From Niebla homalea (lineage: Eukaryota; Ascomycota; Lecanoromycetes; Lecanorales; Ramalinaceae), in contig JAHGAU010000003.1 in the NCBI GenBank assembly GCA_019925105.1, positions 186,001 through 250,000 on the forward strand: 64,000 nt of DNA. Reading direction: 5' to 3'. A program made the translations under genes and the position numbers. This document shows, in pieces, positions 1 to 11,371 of the stretch. Within the stretch, counting starts at the first letter, position 1. Each line of letters begins with the position of its first letter. The notes below the pieces were generated by a model. It saw only the letters and a list, made by a program, of their open reading frames with translations, was not told where the DNA came from and did not search any database.

Positions 1-398
1 CCAGTAGAGGGAGGGCCATTGGGGGGTGAGGAGATGAGAGGTTTGGGAGGGCTCCTTGCGGGTTTCCATGCTCTGGTGGGATGATGAGAGTGGATTGGTG
101 TCGATTGGCATGTGGCCATTTTGGGATTGGAGGCGGGGGATGAGGGAGCAAGCGAAGTTAGGGTTTCGCGTAGAAAAGTACGAGGATGATGGTGGGGAGA
201 TGTATTAATGGCAGAGGCATGCATTGGCTTCATCTCCTTTGCAACAAGTATCGAGGCACGCCCAATCGCCTATACAAACAACGACAAAAACATTCCCAAG
301 AAAATGGCGCCAGCAACATCACCCATCCTTGCACTTCCCGGAACGCCCAATACTCACCTCTTCCCTACCGGACTCCCTTGCTCCATCCGATTGAGAAT
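1..398. other. Intergenic, 3' side of the FAD oxidoreductase gene
   Basis: No coding frame with family resemblance is visible. The long plus-strand frames starting near 190 are mirror frames of the minus-strand oxidoreductase gene. The stretch probably holds its 3' UTR. Confidence 0.5.
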
Positions 399-2166
399 CT
401 ACTGCTCCTTGTTCTTCCCCGGCTTATACCACACCCCATGAATCAAGCCCAAATACTTCCCCATCAGATCCTCCGCGAACTCATCAAACGGCACGTACTC
501 GGCCCCGAGTCTATAGGCCGCCGCGATGCCGCTCACACAGGCCATCTCATGCATGTTGACCAGCGTCCAGCTCCCCGCATACAATGTACTATTCTTGCCG
601 TTAATGAACATCATCCCCGGCACGACGCGCACGTAATGCTGCCAACGATGGCCCAACTGGTGCCACCACTTCTTGAGGATGATCTTGTCTTCGGAGATAT
701 GATCCGCGGTCCAGAGGTGGCTGTTGGTCTTGTCGAGGAAGATGGATTGGAAGATGTGTTGATCATAGGCCTGGTTGGGTTTATCGCCCGTCGCGCCCTG
801 CTCACCTCGAGCGGCGGGATCCTGCCGGAATTGATGCTGGTAATTGGTGACATCAAAGGCCATCTCGATCTTCTGCGGGTTCTCCTGGTAGCTGTGCGTG
901 TAGTACATGGGGCGGTACCCAGCTGGTTCGCCATCGGATTCCCGGTTCTTGATCTCGTTCTTGGCGAAGGCAATCTGGTCTTCCTGCTGCTTGTTCTTGG
1001 GTTTGGCGCAGAGGGAGTCGGAGAAGGAGGTTTCGTGGTTGGCGGCGAAGTACTTGCTGTCTGAGTGGGTGATGGTGATGTCGTCGAAGAACTTGGCGCC
1101 GCCCAGGACGAAGCGTTCGCGCCAGGTGGAGGTTTTGCCGAGGAGGGATTTGGCGGCGTCGGCGAGGACGCAGAGGACCATTTCGTCGTAGTGTTCTTCA
1201 GTGACGCCCTTGGAGGTGTCAGGGGCGCCGCCCGTGTTCTCTTCCGAAGGGACTTTGTCGATGGAGGAGTCGAAGGGGGCTGTGTTTATGACGACGCCGT
1301 GTTTAGCGGAGCGGGACTTGATTGTTGTGACGGAGGTGGAGGTGCGGATCTCGACGCCTTTGGAGCGGAGATCGTCGGCCCAGTCACGATAGAAGTTGCC
1401 GAGATGGGGGAAGGTGACCATCTGGGGGAGATTGGGGAGGAGTGTTTCGGGGTCGTAATCCCAGAGTTTCATATTTGGGTCGTCGAAGAGGCGTTCGAGA
1501 ATCGCGCAGGCGACATTTGCAGTTTGATTGCCTTATATATTGTCAGCGTGAGGGTTGTCAGAACTCAGATATGGAGGGTGCCTCACCAGTCCCAAGGAAC
1601 AGAGCGATCAGCGGATAGACCATCTTGTCACCAAACCCCTTGGAGAAGAAGAACAGCCTCAACATGATGCGGATGGGGACCAAGCCAAGGATGGGCATGG
1701 TGTATTTGATCAATTTCAAGACCTTGCCAAACTTCCTAATGTCCGCCGAGTACTCGTCGACGAGTGGGCTCGGGAAGCAGTTGGTCCAGAAACCATCTTT
1801 GCCTTTGCCAAACGCCACTTGCAGCTTCACATCTTGCGGCTCGTGCCCGTACTTTTTCATGAAATTAAAGGTATGCTTGAAGACGGGGGAGCCCCCCTGC
1901 ACGCCGTCATTCATCCATGAGGTTCCATATCTGTCTTGGTCGAGTGATATGGATGTAGCTTGACCTCCAAGGAAGGCTTCTTTCTCGATTATCGTGACAG
2001 CGAATTTGGAGGGATGTTGAATGAGCGTCGCCGCACAGGACTGAGTAGAAGAATCAGTATTTAGCACAGGTAGTAACAAAGAATTGGAACTCACCATGCC
2101 TGCAGCGCCACCGCCAATAATGACAACCTTCTTCCTTCCATCCTGCGCCGCTGGCTTGGATGCCAT
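399..2166 (-). CDS. FAD-dependent oxidoreductase (Rossmann-fold flavoprotein)
   Basis: Three exons on the minus strand: 2166-2095, 2040-1587 and 1531-399, giving 552 aa. Both introns (54 and 55 bases) have GT...AG ends, and removing them restores a classic dinucleotide-binding N-terminus: VVIIGGGAAGMSCAATL at about residues 14-30 (GxGxxG type), followed by an acidic residue in TIIEKEAFLGGQ, as expected for FAD. Family knowledge: proteins of this type are cytosolic or peroxisomal flavoproteins in the amine-oxidase/phytoene-desaturase-like superfamily. The substrate cannot be told from sequence. No signal peptide is visible. The C-terminal part (GSWTLVNMHEMACVSGIAAA) has the GD-motif position typical of the second FAD contact in such enzymes. 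A short GTGACA repeat lies just upstream of the start. Confident about the fold, not about the reaction. Confidence 0.8.
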
Positions 2167-3277
2167 ATCTCAAATTCGGTAAGAGGAGCCGCAGTTGTGT
2201 TAGTGACAGTGACAGTGACAGTGACAGAAAATGAGGGCAAGAAAGTCAGCGCAAATAAAGCAGAAAGCAGCTCAGATGGACAAAGAAGCAGCGCAAAAGC
2301 AAGCGAGGGCAGACGGATTGTTCCAAAAGCGTGTGGCAAGACATGCTCATCATATACAGACGCCCCCTGCAACGGAAGCACACCAGGCCGAAGGATGGTA
2401 ATCATGATAGCACTTTGACAAAATGCGCTATACCGCGCTATGGGTTGTGATCCCATGAAGCTGAGAATGTGACTGGTTGGATGCGACATAAGCTTCAAAA
2501 GTCCCAAAAGTCGTGACGAAAGCTGAAGGATGAAAGCGGGAACAAATGAGATCTCATCTGATCTAGTGATCGACGATCTGGCATTAGATCTTGCCCTAGG
2601 CGGCCGTTACCACCGTTCAGCCACAACCCCACAATCGCCACAATTAATCTCATTGGTGATCGGTTATTAATCGGGTCTGTCTCCCATTGATCCAGATATG
2701 TGGTACAGCTCATGGTCCCAGCACAATGGGTAGATCTCTGTTTGGCCTGACCATCAAAGTCTTTGCGGTCCTAATTCTCAAGGCTAATGTGGTTCATTGC
2801 CAACCCATCCTTGCCAACCCAAAGCCTAACGATTCCACATGAATCGAGGTCAGTCATCTTCGACATTATTCATGCTTGGAGTTGAAGTAGACCACTTCGG
2901 ACCTGCTCACCAATACCAAAATCCAGATTCTGAATTGTACCATGGCCAATCGCCGTGAAAACTGTTCGAGAGCAACTCATGACTACGAATCTACATACCA
3001 AACCCCACCCCTCCTCAAAAGATGCCGATTCGTCTTCTCATATCTGAAGACATTGCGCCTGTCGCATACTCCCGGACCAGCCGACATACCATGTCTAGGA
3101 AGACGCCGCGCCAACACGTCAATTGATGCGAAAGTGAGACGTCAGTACAACCTCAAGCAACGGTGACTGGTTCTCCAGAATTACCCAATTATACACCCGC
3201 ATCATCCGATCCGTCTTTGGCATATGTATACACGGGTTCCACCACTTTGACCTCGAATAAGCCAGACTTTATTCTCA
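2167..3277. other. Intergenic with promoter of the oxidoreductase gene
   Basis: No convincing gene is seen; the small frames at 2197-2507 overlap each other and look non-coding. The first 300 bases are probably the promoter of the minus-strand oxidoreductase and the rest the promoter of the secreted-protein gene at 3278. Confidence 0.5.
2203..2226. repeat. (GTGACA) hexanucleotide tandem repeat
   Basis: Four perfect consecutive copies of GTGACA lie about 40 bases upstream of the oxidoreductase start codon, in its probable 5' leader. Confidence 0.85.
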
Positions 3278-4077
3278 ATGAGCAGCCTCGCCAACCCCAA
3301 CATGTTATTTTCTGCTCTGCTCCGTGCACTGATCATCTCCACCTCCATTCTCCAATCGCTAGCTCATTCACCATCCTTGGACTCCCGCGCGCCGCCACCC
3401 GCCGCTCCACAAAACGACCTGACGATCGAGACGCCATTTCCCTCAGATTTCCCAGCCTTGGCCGCCTTATCGAACGTCACCCTACTCAAGCCTGCCATTG
3501 ACGCTCGTCTGCTGTGAGTCTTCGTAGTGATTCCAGGGCGGCTGCAATCACTCTTGCCCCATCTTTCGCCCTCTGCTCACACCCCCTCGACCGCAACTCC
3601 AATTCCAATCCCTCCTTCCCCAAAAGCAATCACGATCGTACTTACCACCCTCAATCCCCTTTCAGCAATGCCACCCTCCCGATCCCCTACTCCCGCCTCA
3701 CCCTCATTACAACCTACGCCGCCGCCGCCGCCGTCTCCGAAGACTCGTACGCCCTCCTCTCTTGGGGGCAATACAAAGTTCTGCGCCTCATTCTCCAAGG
3801 CACCGACACCGAAGCCCCTCTCCAGGTCACCGAAGGCCCCGTCAGGGGATCCGGGCGGACATTCAGCTACACCATCAATGAGGACGCGGTGGGGCCAGAG
3901 AAGCTCCGGATGAGTGATGTGGCCACAATATGCGCCGGGTTGGTGATGCTGTTGAACCATTTGCGGGTTACGTTGCTCAAATTCGAGGTTGCGAGGGATG
4001 GGGTGTTTCCATCACTTATGAAGGGGACGTTGTTGAACCAGAATAGGGTAGGTGGGGACGAGGTGGCGGTGGACTAG
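3278..4077 (+). CDS. Predicted small secreted protein, unknown function
   Basis: Two exons are proposed, 3278-3513 and 3666-4077, giving 215 aa. Exon 1 encodes a hydrophobic leader (MLFSALLRALIISTSILQSL, starting at the second Met) that reads as a signal peptide, then a Pro/Ala-rich stretch. Exon 2 encodes a compact domain with a Gly-Arg-Thr-Phe-Ser-Tyr strand and ends at TAG. The donor is GTGAGT at 3514. I prefer the acceptor at 3665 (CCCTTTCAG, pyrimidine-rich), but an AG at 3626 keeps the same frame and would add 13 residues. No cysteine framework and no known domain were recognised. It could be a lineage-specific secreted protein. The coding call rests on the signal peptide and on splice-frame agreement only. 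Confidence 0.5.
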
Positions 4078-4607
4078 AGATTGGGGGGGGTAAAGAGGGC
4101 TACTGGGGTGTGTGGTGACATAGATCATGTTCTGCAGCATAGGGTCTCAAGGTGAGGCAGTTTCATGCCTCGACACGTCTAACGGGGGTGGGAAAAGAAA
4201 TGCGTCCAAATATGATTAGTTCCTTGGGCATCTCCGAAGGTCAACTTCAGCACTGATTTGGAACATGCTAAGTCTGAGAACAATTGCAAGCTCGATATCC
4301 ACTACATAATGTATAGCGAAGCAATGTTCGTCAGTCTGCGCACGCGCCAATTATTGGGCTTCGTAATAAAAGACTGGCGGGTGTGCATGGCGCCAAATGG
4401 CTGTTCAACCTTACGTCTCATGTTCAAAATGTGTAAGATGCTTGGGTTCTGACGGGAGACTGTATCCCCAATACCTTGAGACAAGTTTTCAATACCATTT
4501 GGGCCATACTGGTTGGGTACCAGAATTCCCCAAAACATCCGTGTTGACTTCCTCTTCAGTCCCTCTTGCCCCAATCTTGTCAAATCTTACATACCAGCAA
4601 CAAATCC
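4078..4607. other. Intergenic
   Basis: No gene is recognised. A minus-strand frame at 4302-4583 has no family resemblance and no splice support. Confidence 0.4.
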
Positions 4608-5417
4608 ATTCAGACTTGACGCCTCATTCTTCGCTTCCATTACACGAGGCTAGCTTCACAATAGATACTGCGGCCCTCCAAGCCATTTGCGACGCTCAAC
4701 CCCATCAAGGTCCTCCATCGCCACTTTGAAGTCCTGGCAAATGACTGCCTCAAGTGCGAACCCAGATTTATCGCGAGATCTTGATCCAAGTACGAGTATT
4801 CTGCAAAGCGCAGAGGGATGACACGCGTGCGCAAGCTCACGACTGCTTCTTGAGTCTGTTGATAAGCTCCGGGGCGGTCAGGATCGAGGTTAAGGAGAGT
4901 GTGACGGAGATTTGCTAATCGCCATTGATGTCTCAGGAAAGTCGCATCTCCTAGTGCAATCGTTTTACATTAAGTGGAATTGTTACAATTCAAATTACTG
5001 ACTAGAAGAAACTTAGGTAGGGGGATACTTTCACCGATATTGCCAACATTTCGCTGATGCACAGAAATGTCTTTGGTATACTCCATCCAACACTCTGTTC
5101 ATCATGACGATCTTGAGCATGTTGCGGTCGTACCCTTGATTGATCTGACTTTCATCAAAAGTGCTGTAGACTTTGGCTTGAGTTATTCAACATCTTTCGA
5201 CACTTTGGAATGGTGAAACCCTATGTGAATCCGAGGTCGGACTCGCCTCCCATCTCCTCATTATGTCCTGCAACGCGAAGGGAAATCCATGACGGATGCG
5301 TGGACAACGCTTGCATCGGTCCTCGGACCAGGGACACATGTGGTGATGAACAACGCGAGATACACTCAGTCCGATTGCACGAAATATCACCCAAGATCAT
5401 ATCTTGAGGCCAGATAA
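4608..5417 (+). pseudogene. Dead copy of the LPxEVRNxIY family
   Basis: The N-terminal part can be read from about 4608: the leader HQGPPSPL at 4703-4726 matches HQRPPTPL of the next gene downstream. It is followed by two in-frame stops, TGA at 4727-4729 and TGA at 4742-4744, and then LPQVRTQIYREIL, which is the family signature. The C-terminal part is preserved in another frame at 5283-5417: LASVLGPG, then SDCTKYHPRSYLEAR and a stop. This is nearly the same tail as the gene at 5645 (DCTEYHPRSYFES) and the gene at 7364 (DCTEFHPRSYFEA). The middle is scrambled. It is a decayed paralogue lying directly upstream of two live relatives. I am confident it is a relic. The mechanism of decay is not shown. 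Confidence 0.8.
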
Positions 5418-5644
5418 AGGTCAACAGATCAACACTGAGGTTATGACGTCAATAGTATTTGCCCACGATGTGGACAGATGCCCATGACACAACGTGCGTG
5501 ACACAGTGGGGTCCCATCGTGTTTACAATGGTGGACTCACCACAAAGGGCATCCTCACCAAAGTCCTTGTCCTTTTGCCCGCATCCAATATCTCACGAGC
5601 AACAATTTTGCTTTGTAATAACGGAATCAGAATCTTGAGCAAAC

Positions 5645-6710
5645 ATGGACAATTTTTATCTCCCACTCTTTGGAAGCACCGCCTCAACGCGCATAGCAGC
5701 GAACCCAGCAAAAGATGTCATCTGGGAAGCACCCCCTCATCAGCGTCCACCAACACCGCTAGGCATGCTCGGTAAACTGCCATTGGAGGTCCGTAATCAG
5801 ATCTATCGTGACATCTTTGTGCAAGGACAGGTATGCCTCAAAGCTCAACTGCCTAGGCTAGGTTCAAGGCCCCAAGGGCGGCTTTTTTGTGCATTGGAGA
5901 CCTCCAAAGCGCTCAGAATCGAGGGTCAGTCATTTTCACATATTTCTCTTGCAAAGACGCCCATGAGTCTCCCAAGAACCATATGAAGAGGCAGATACTG
6001 CGAGACACATACCAGACTCTCGAAGAAGGCTAGTATTACAATGCTGATTTCCTCGTTTTTATCCAGCACTACCATACTTCTACCAACACTGCCAATTCCA
6101 CTTATCCATGAGATTCCTCCCTCCTGACCCAGACCTTGAGGAGGAAACTCCAGCTCTCCAGCGGCAAGTCTCTTTAATGCAGAGAGTGGTGTTCAAAGCG
6201 AATGTGGCCGATTTCCGAAGCAATGAACCACACGAACGTTCCAAACGCATTGCCGTGATACCAATAGGGCATCTTCACACTGGGGATAGGTCTCGTCACG
6301 TCGAAATGTCCTACCTGTTTGAAAAGACTTCATCCAAAGGTCAAGAGATGATTTTTTGTGCTACGGGGGATCTGAGGTCGTACTCTCATGGCTGGAGAAA
6401 CACTACCATCGCGACTCTGTTAGATGTCTTGGCAATGTTTCGATATTTCCGCACGGTGAGGGCTCAATTGCAGATTCCAAAGGCAGAAGGTGCATTTCAA
6501 AGGGCGGGACACGACTCTGATCCGTGGCCAAGTGTGATACACGGTCATTGCGCCAATACCTCAAAAGCGCTGCAAGGAAAGCTGGCCACGGTCCTCGGAC
6601 CTGGTGTAGATGTTGATGACGAGAAGGGAGGATACTTTTATCACGATTGCACTGAGTATCACCCACGTTCATATTTCGAGAGCAGGGAGAAGGAGATCTC
6701 AAAGAAGTAG
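5645..6710 (+). CDS. LPxEVRNxIY family protein (F-box/2EXR-like N-terminus)
   Basis: Two exons, 5645-5924 and 6067-6710, 307 aa. The family motif PLGMLGKLPLEVRNQIYRDI lies at residues 38-57. The splice (GTCAGT...TCCAG, 142 bases) is supported because it joins SKALRIEA to LPYFYQHCQF, matching the uninterrupted SKTMRTEAEPYFYRYCQF of the gene at 7364. The C-terminus carries LATVLGPG and DCTEYHPRSYFES, shared with the dead copy just upstream. Family knowledge: short LPxExRxxIY segments in fungal proteins are usually annotated as F-box or 2EXR domains, and the biochemical function is mostly unknown. A role in substrate recognition by an SCF ligase would be inference. No signal peptide or membrane segment is seen. 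Confidence 0.75.
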
Positions 6711-7363
6711 GAACCGCACAATGATAGGAGGTTGACTCAGAGCACAAAGGTGGCTACTGCCCTCTAGAATCAGGTGTTGGAAGATGAAATGCAATGCTCT
6801 ACTAGGCGAATGCGTCGATTTGCGGCTGAGCCTATGGCCTGCAAGCAGCTTCGCACTTGAACTTGAGAGATGTTTGTAGAGTGGAACAATCAATGAAACT
6901 GAATGTCTTATTGAATAGTATCTTGAAGGCTCTGGAAGTAATTTCGTGCTTTCTCGTGCCTTAATTGGTGCGCCAACGACACTTCCGAAGAGGTGATAAA
7001 TGAGATAGTACTGCCGACTCTCAAAGCTTGCAATTGCAAAAGTCGCTCCAAAGAGGGTTCTCAGCTCGTCTTGAGTGAGATTGAGGAGACGCCAGGACAA
7101 TCTTATTTAATCGATTGTGTTGAGGCATCATCTGCGATGATCGTTTCCTTCACTCACTGAATCCTATAACTCTTCATTCTCTGCAATCAGTTCACCCAGT
7201 CCTCGGTTTCTGCTCAAATTCGTTGCCTGTACCTCAGAGCGTCCCGTGTTCCTCCAGGTTGAGCATCCTTTCCCCCCCTGCAGGTCAACAGAAGTGTCAT
7301 AGGTACGTAAATACACTTTTGAAGCCACCTTTGATGAAGCAACATTGAACTTCCTTACCAGAC
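6711..7363. other. Intergenic
   Basis: No supported gene. The minus-strand frame at 6699-7100 has no recognisable motif. The stretch separates two tandem family members in the same orientation and probably contains the promoter of the second. Confidence 0.5.
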
Positions 7364-8191
7364 ATGGCAGCCACTCTAGAGATCCACAATGCTCTATCTC
7401 ATCAACGTCCACCAACACCACTTGGAATCCTCGGTAAATTCCCCCCAGAAGTCCGTAACCAGCTATACCAGGAGATCTTCCATGAAGGGAAGGCAATCTT
7501 GACCTCACTGTGGCCCTGGTATTACTTTTATGAGAGCCGTCCAAATTACGCCTTCGGCATATTGACAGCTTCCAAAACAATGAGGACTGAAGCGGAGCCA
7601 TACTTCTATCGATACTGCCAATTCAGCTTTGACCAGTATATTCAACGAGTAACTGACGTCAACAGTAAGAGCCAGAGGCTCCATCAAAAGCTTCCAAGAA
7701 TGCACAACGTCTTGCTCAAAGCACATCCAATTGGGGGTTCGTGGCCTAGAGCAGAGAGACATGAACAAATTGCTCACATATTAGTGAATGATGGCGATTT
7801 GCTGGAGTTTGCGGATGCCTTCGAAGACGCAGCCTTCGAAGGCAGTGAGATGGTCTTCTGCATTGCATGCGACTGGTACATGCTGTCAGGTGGCTGGCAA
7901 TTCACTTCTGTCACGGCCCTTCAAGCCGTATTCAAACCATTTCAACGATATGAGGTCGTCCGGCTCTCAATCAAAGTACGATTATTCGAGCCCGATCACA
8001 ATCACGAATGGGGCGTCAAATTTTCGAAATGTCAGCTCCTTTCGAAAGAACTTCAAGACGGGGTTGAGGCGGTTCTTGGACCGGGTTCAACGGTGTTGAA
8101 AACGGACGGGCCATCTGTGTATGTCGACTGCACAGAGTTCCATCCGAGGTCCTACTTCGAGGCCGAGACAAGGAAAGAGGAGAAGCAGTGA
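7364..8191 (+). CDS. LPxEVRNxIY family protein (F-box/2EXR-like), intronless copy
   Basis: Single exon, 275 aa, start ATG at 7364. The motif PLGILGKFPPEVRNQLYQEI lies at about residues 18-38. The rest aligns by eye over its whole length with the 307-aa neighbour at 5645: SEMVFCIACDW against QEMIFCATGDL, EAVLGPGSTV against ATVLGPGVDV, and DCTEFHPRSYFEA at the end. It therefore belongs to a local tandem set with the gene at 5645 and the relic at 4608. It lacks the intron of its neighbour, so it was either duplicated with intron loss or the neighbour gained one. Function unknown. A nuclear/cytosolic adaptor role is only suggested by the F-box-like N-terminus. Confidence 0.8.
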   Translation: MAATLEIHNALSHQRPPTPLGILGKFPPEVRNQLYQEIFHEGKAILTSLWPWYYFYESRPNYAFGILTASKTMRTEAEPYFYRYCQFSFDQYIQRVTDVNSKSQRLHQKLPRMHNVLLKAHPIGGSWPRAERHEQIAHILVNDGDLLEFADAFEDAAFEGSEMVFCIACDWYMLSGGWQFTSVTALQAVFKPFQRYEVVRLSIKVRLFEPDHNHEWGVKFSKCQLLSKELQDGVEAVLGPGSTVLKTDGPSVYVDCTEFHPRSYFEAETRKEEKQ

Positions 8192-8850
8192 GAAGCGGCT
8201 GAAAGATCCAACGTTGCTGCAGGGTGTAGGCAGCAGGGAGTTTGACGCAACCACCGGATAAAGAACTGCATCATGAGAGTGGACTGTTACGGACTGTGAC
8301 ATGGTCAAAGGGTTTTGAGCACTTTCTGCAACATTCTGACACTGCAAGATGAAGCCCATCCGCATAGTCTTCGCCTTCATCACAAATGTTCCCTTCAGAA
8401 TTAGTATTCAAGTAGGAGCTGCTCTACAGCATGTGTTTCCTTGCAGTGTCATAACGGACTATCCAAGGATTGATGTAGGTATTTTCAAGAATGAGCTAGT
8501 GGGTGATCATCAGAAGCGCGCCTGGGAGGCGCTAGGATGTTGTCCTATTTCGCAAATTATTGTCCAGGGACAGCGTCCCGGAATAGTGTCCCTGCGGGTT
8601 CGACGCCAGACCAAAGCTGTTTTACCTGATTCATGCTTCAATGCTTTGGATAGGACTATCTTGGCCATAGGTCCAGCTTTTAGGAGCTTATGCGTTGACT
8701 TTGCCCTTCAGGCATCAGCAATTCATCATGCTTCATGTCTTACTATTATGGCCCTTCTGACAATGCTGTTACTTGCTAACGATCCTACCCATCTAAAACT
8801 TCTCGGTAATAACAGTGCATACCATTAGATCTGTCAATATAGGTCCTGTA
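8192..8850. other. Intergenic
   Basis: The plus-strand frame 8349-8828 (159 codons) has no motif and no homologue that I recognise. I regard it as chance. Confidence 0.4.
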
Positions 8851-9738
8851 ATGCTTATGAGCCGGCCCAAGATATCGACGCCTGATGGCATTCTAGGCAA
8901 GCTTCCTAAAGAGATTCGCCTCATCATCTTTTCGTACCTCTTCAACGACAGATACGCATTCAGTGTGCCCAGAGCCGATAAGCACAAGTCTCACATGGCC
9001 AACATCAATATCCTCATGACGTCCCGTGTCATCCTGGCAGATGCTCAGCAGGTCTTCTATGGGCGAAGTCTGTTCGTGATGAGGCTACAGTCCCCCAACA
9101 GCTATTGCTACATCTACAAAGGCGTCGCCAATTCTGCACTTATCAAAAGGGTTGAAGTCAACATAGAGATCGGGTTCGTCGAATTGCTGCGCGAAATGAA
9201 AGAGGAGTCCAAATATTCTCGCCGGCGGTCAGGAAAAGCACTTGCAAGCGCTCACGACCGTGATCTCTATTGGATTATACCTGAGTGGTTCCGTACCATG
9301 TCGCCTTCTCTCTGCTTTGTTTCCTTCGAAAAGCCACTGCGGTGGACACGAACAAGTATATGGCCGCTGGCCTACGTGTATATAGTTCTCGGCCTCTGCA
9401 ACATGGGCATCAACTGTGACACAGTCGCGCTTCGTGTCAATTTCCAAGATCCCGACTGGTGCAGGACTGGTTTCAAGTCGGTTGGAGTAGCCAAACATTT
9501 CATCGATTCTTTATGAAAGAACTTAGAGCGCTTTCTGGGACCAGAGATGGTCAAGGTCTTCTGCCAAAGCCGGGACGGCTCGTCTCGGCCTTCTCAAGCA
9601 ATGCTGCAAAATCTTTCACGCCAAAACACTGATCAAAATCACAGTGAAGCATGGGAGGAATCTTGTGCTTTCCCTATTGACAGGATGCGAAGATGTGGTG
9701 GTCCTCTGGCAATTCAAATCTCTGGTGACGAATTCTGA
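8851..9738 (+). pseudogene. LPxEVRNxIY family gene with an in-frame TGA
   Basis: From the first ATG (8851) the frame runs 221 codons to TGA at 9514-9516, then continues open in the same frame for 73 more codons to 9738. The N-terminus has DGILGKLPKEIRLIIFSYLF, the family motif. The codons directly after the TGA encode KNLERFLGPEMV, which matches the C-terminal LxxVLGPG element of the other family members, so the segment past the stop clearly belonged to the gene. The stop could derive from a CGA codon by one C-to-T change. The gene is either a recently killed copy, a truncated but expressed protein, or a readthrough case. An intron spanning the stop cannot be fully excluded, but I see no good splice pair. 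Confidence 0.65.
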
Positions 9739-10258
9739 CGGACTAATCAATGGCTGGTCATGCAGAATGAACGACGAAGTATCTATGATTCCATGACACG
9801 TACACCTTGATTGGTTTGTCTGCATTTGGTAGAAGTGATCACATACAGTCCTATCAGAGAGCTCCCTGATTGACGTAGTGTCTTTCTATCTGGTTGGCCT
9901 CCAACCCTTAATCCGTTCGTCAGTACGCCGTCCGAGGGGTCCAATTGGGCCCAAAGATAAGCTTTACGCTAGAACCCTAGCGCTCTATAAATTTACCGGA
10001 AATCGAACGCGTCTTGTTGGTGGTGACACCCCCCACTGCTCCACGAGCTCATGACGATTGCCTTTTTGGGGATAGCAGCCGTCAAGCCGCGCGCTTCACT
10101 CGCGTTTAATGAGGTGAGGTTGAAATGCCGTCACCAGGTCGGGTATCAGCCTCGAGTGAAAATTCATCACTGAACTTGCTGCATTCCTAATTCCTACACC
10201 CCAACTCAATACTTCTTGCACCTTACAAGATCAGATAAGGTCGCTCTAGTAGTCCAGA
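9739..10258. other. Intergenic / promoter
   Basis: No coding signal seen. It contains a CTCTATAAATT element near 9981 that may be a TATA-like box, about 270 bases upstream of the next start codon. Confidence 0.4.
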
Positions 10259-11371
10259 ATGTCGACTGGGAGTCCCCTCGGCGTATTGGGCACGCTCCCC
10301 TTAGAGGTACGCACAGAGATCTACGACTATGTATTTTCCGCGACATACTGGTTTCGCTTCGAGAAGCAGAGAACTCGCCAGTCCTCTGGGCTGCCAGAAT
10401 CGTATGATGCAGTGACCGACGGCAAGCCATTGCAATCGATTGAGCCAAGACTATCGATTCTCCAGACTTCTAAGGCCATTCACGCAGAAGCCGAGCCAGC
10501 GTGGCACTCTACAGGAGTCTTTGAAATCAGGACCAAAGTAACGGTTTTGTATATCTATTACAGTGCTTCAGCCTATGATGAACCGACCACCCTATCCTTT
10601 ACTGCCCAGCTTCCGAGCGGATTGCGATATTGGAATGTCATCATAAATCACGCTTTCCTAAGCAGATTGGTGCTTTTCCATCACCTGAGTATTGTTCTCG
10701 ATCAGCACTGCCTGCAAGGGTTGACTGATGCTGAGCGCTTTGAGACTGTTCGAGAAGCCCTCCATGGGAATTGTCATCCTACAAGTCTGGTGCATTGTCT
10801 GCCACACTATCTTCAACTAGTCACTCGTGGTCGAAAGATCACTGTGAACATTCAGCTGTCCCGGTGGAAGACTGTGTCTCGTTGGGCCAACGAACCAGAT
10901 CTCCGTACGATGAACGGCACTACTTTAGGGCTAATCTGTCGGTCAATCACCCATTTTGAAAAGATCATGTTCAACGTACAGTTCCCGACTGTCACGAATG
11001 ACGCAGGCCAGCCGTCAATGCAGGCGTACATGGGCCCTAATTTCGATGAAGCAAATGTGAATATGAACTTCGTGAGAGCCCTTGAAGAGACACTCAACCA
11101 TATCCTCGGACCCCAAATCAGAGGCGAAGATGTCGATCTGTCAGGTGAATCTTTCCCGACCCTGGGGTATCGTCCCAAGAAATACTGGGCGAACAAAAAG
11201 CGCTTGGAAGCTCACCATAACGAAAATGGGAGAGTCCAAGAAGATGAAATTTGGTCCTCATCGCCTCACTCCCATGATAGACAGGCTCGGAATTTATCAA
11301 CGGTTAAGGAATCTGGATGCACCAAGAACTTGAACAAGCAGGACGCAGTTGAGAGTGCGTCGGGAACCTGA
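10259..11371 (+). CDS. LPxEVRNxIY family protein (F-box/2EXR-like)
   Basis: Single exon, 370 aa, start ATG at 10259. The motif PLGVLGTLPLEVRTEIYDYV is at residues 6-25, almost at the N-terminus. LSILQTSKAIHAEAEPAWH follows near residue 70 and corresponds to the TSKxIxxEA block seen in many fungal proteins of this type. ALEETLNHILGPQI near residue 285 matches the LxxVLGPG block of the neighbours. The last 60 residues are polar and low in structure. The middle differs strongly from the 5645/7364 pair, so this is a more distant paralogue. No signal peptide or transmembrane segment. Function unknown. Confidence 0.75.
   Translation: MSTGSPLGVLGTLPLEVRTEIYDYVFSATYWFRFEKQRTRQSSGLPESYDAVTDGKPLQSIEPRLSILQTSKAIHAEAEPAWHSTGVFEIRTKVTVLYIYYSASAYDEPTTLSFTAQLPSGLRYWNVIINHAFLSRLVLFHHLSIVLDQHCLQGLTDAERFETVREALHGNCHPTSLVHCLPHYLQLVTRGRKITVNIQLSRWKTVSRWANEPDLRTMNGTTLGLICRSITHFEKIMFNVQFPTVTNDAGQPSMQAYMGPNFDEANVNMNFVRALEETLNHILGPQIRGEDVDLSGESFPTLGYRPKKYWANKKRLEAHHNENGRVQEDEIWSSSPHSHDRQARNLSTVKESGCTKNLNKQDAVESASGT

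Noticed and set aside
186..1667. Long plus-strand frames (up to 292 codons)
   Set aside because: They mirror the conserved minus-strand FAD oxidoreductase and show no domain of their own.
8590..8620. GGTTCGA-like box as a tRNA T-arm
   Set aside because: The flanking stems do not pair and no cloverleaf can be drawn.
8349..8828. Plus-strand frame of 159 codons
   Set aside because: No motif, no splice partner and unusual composition; probably chance.
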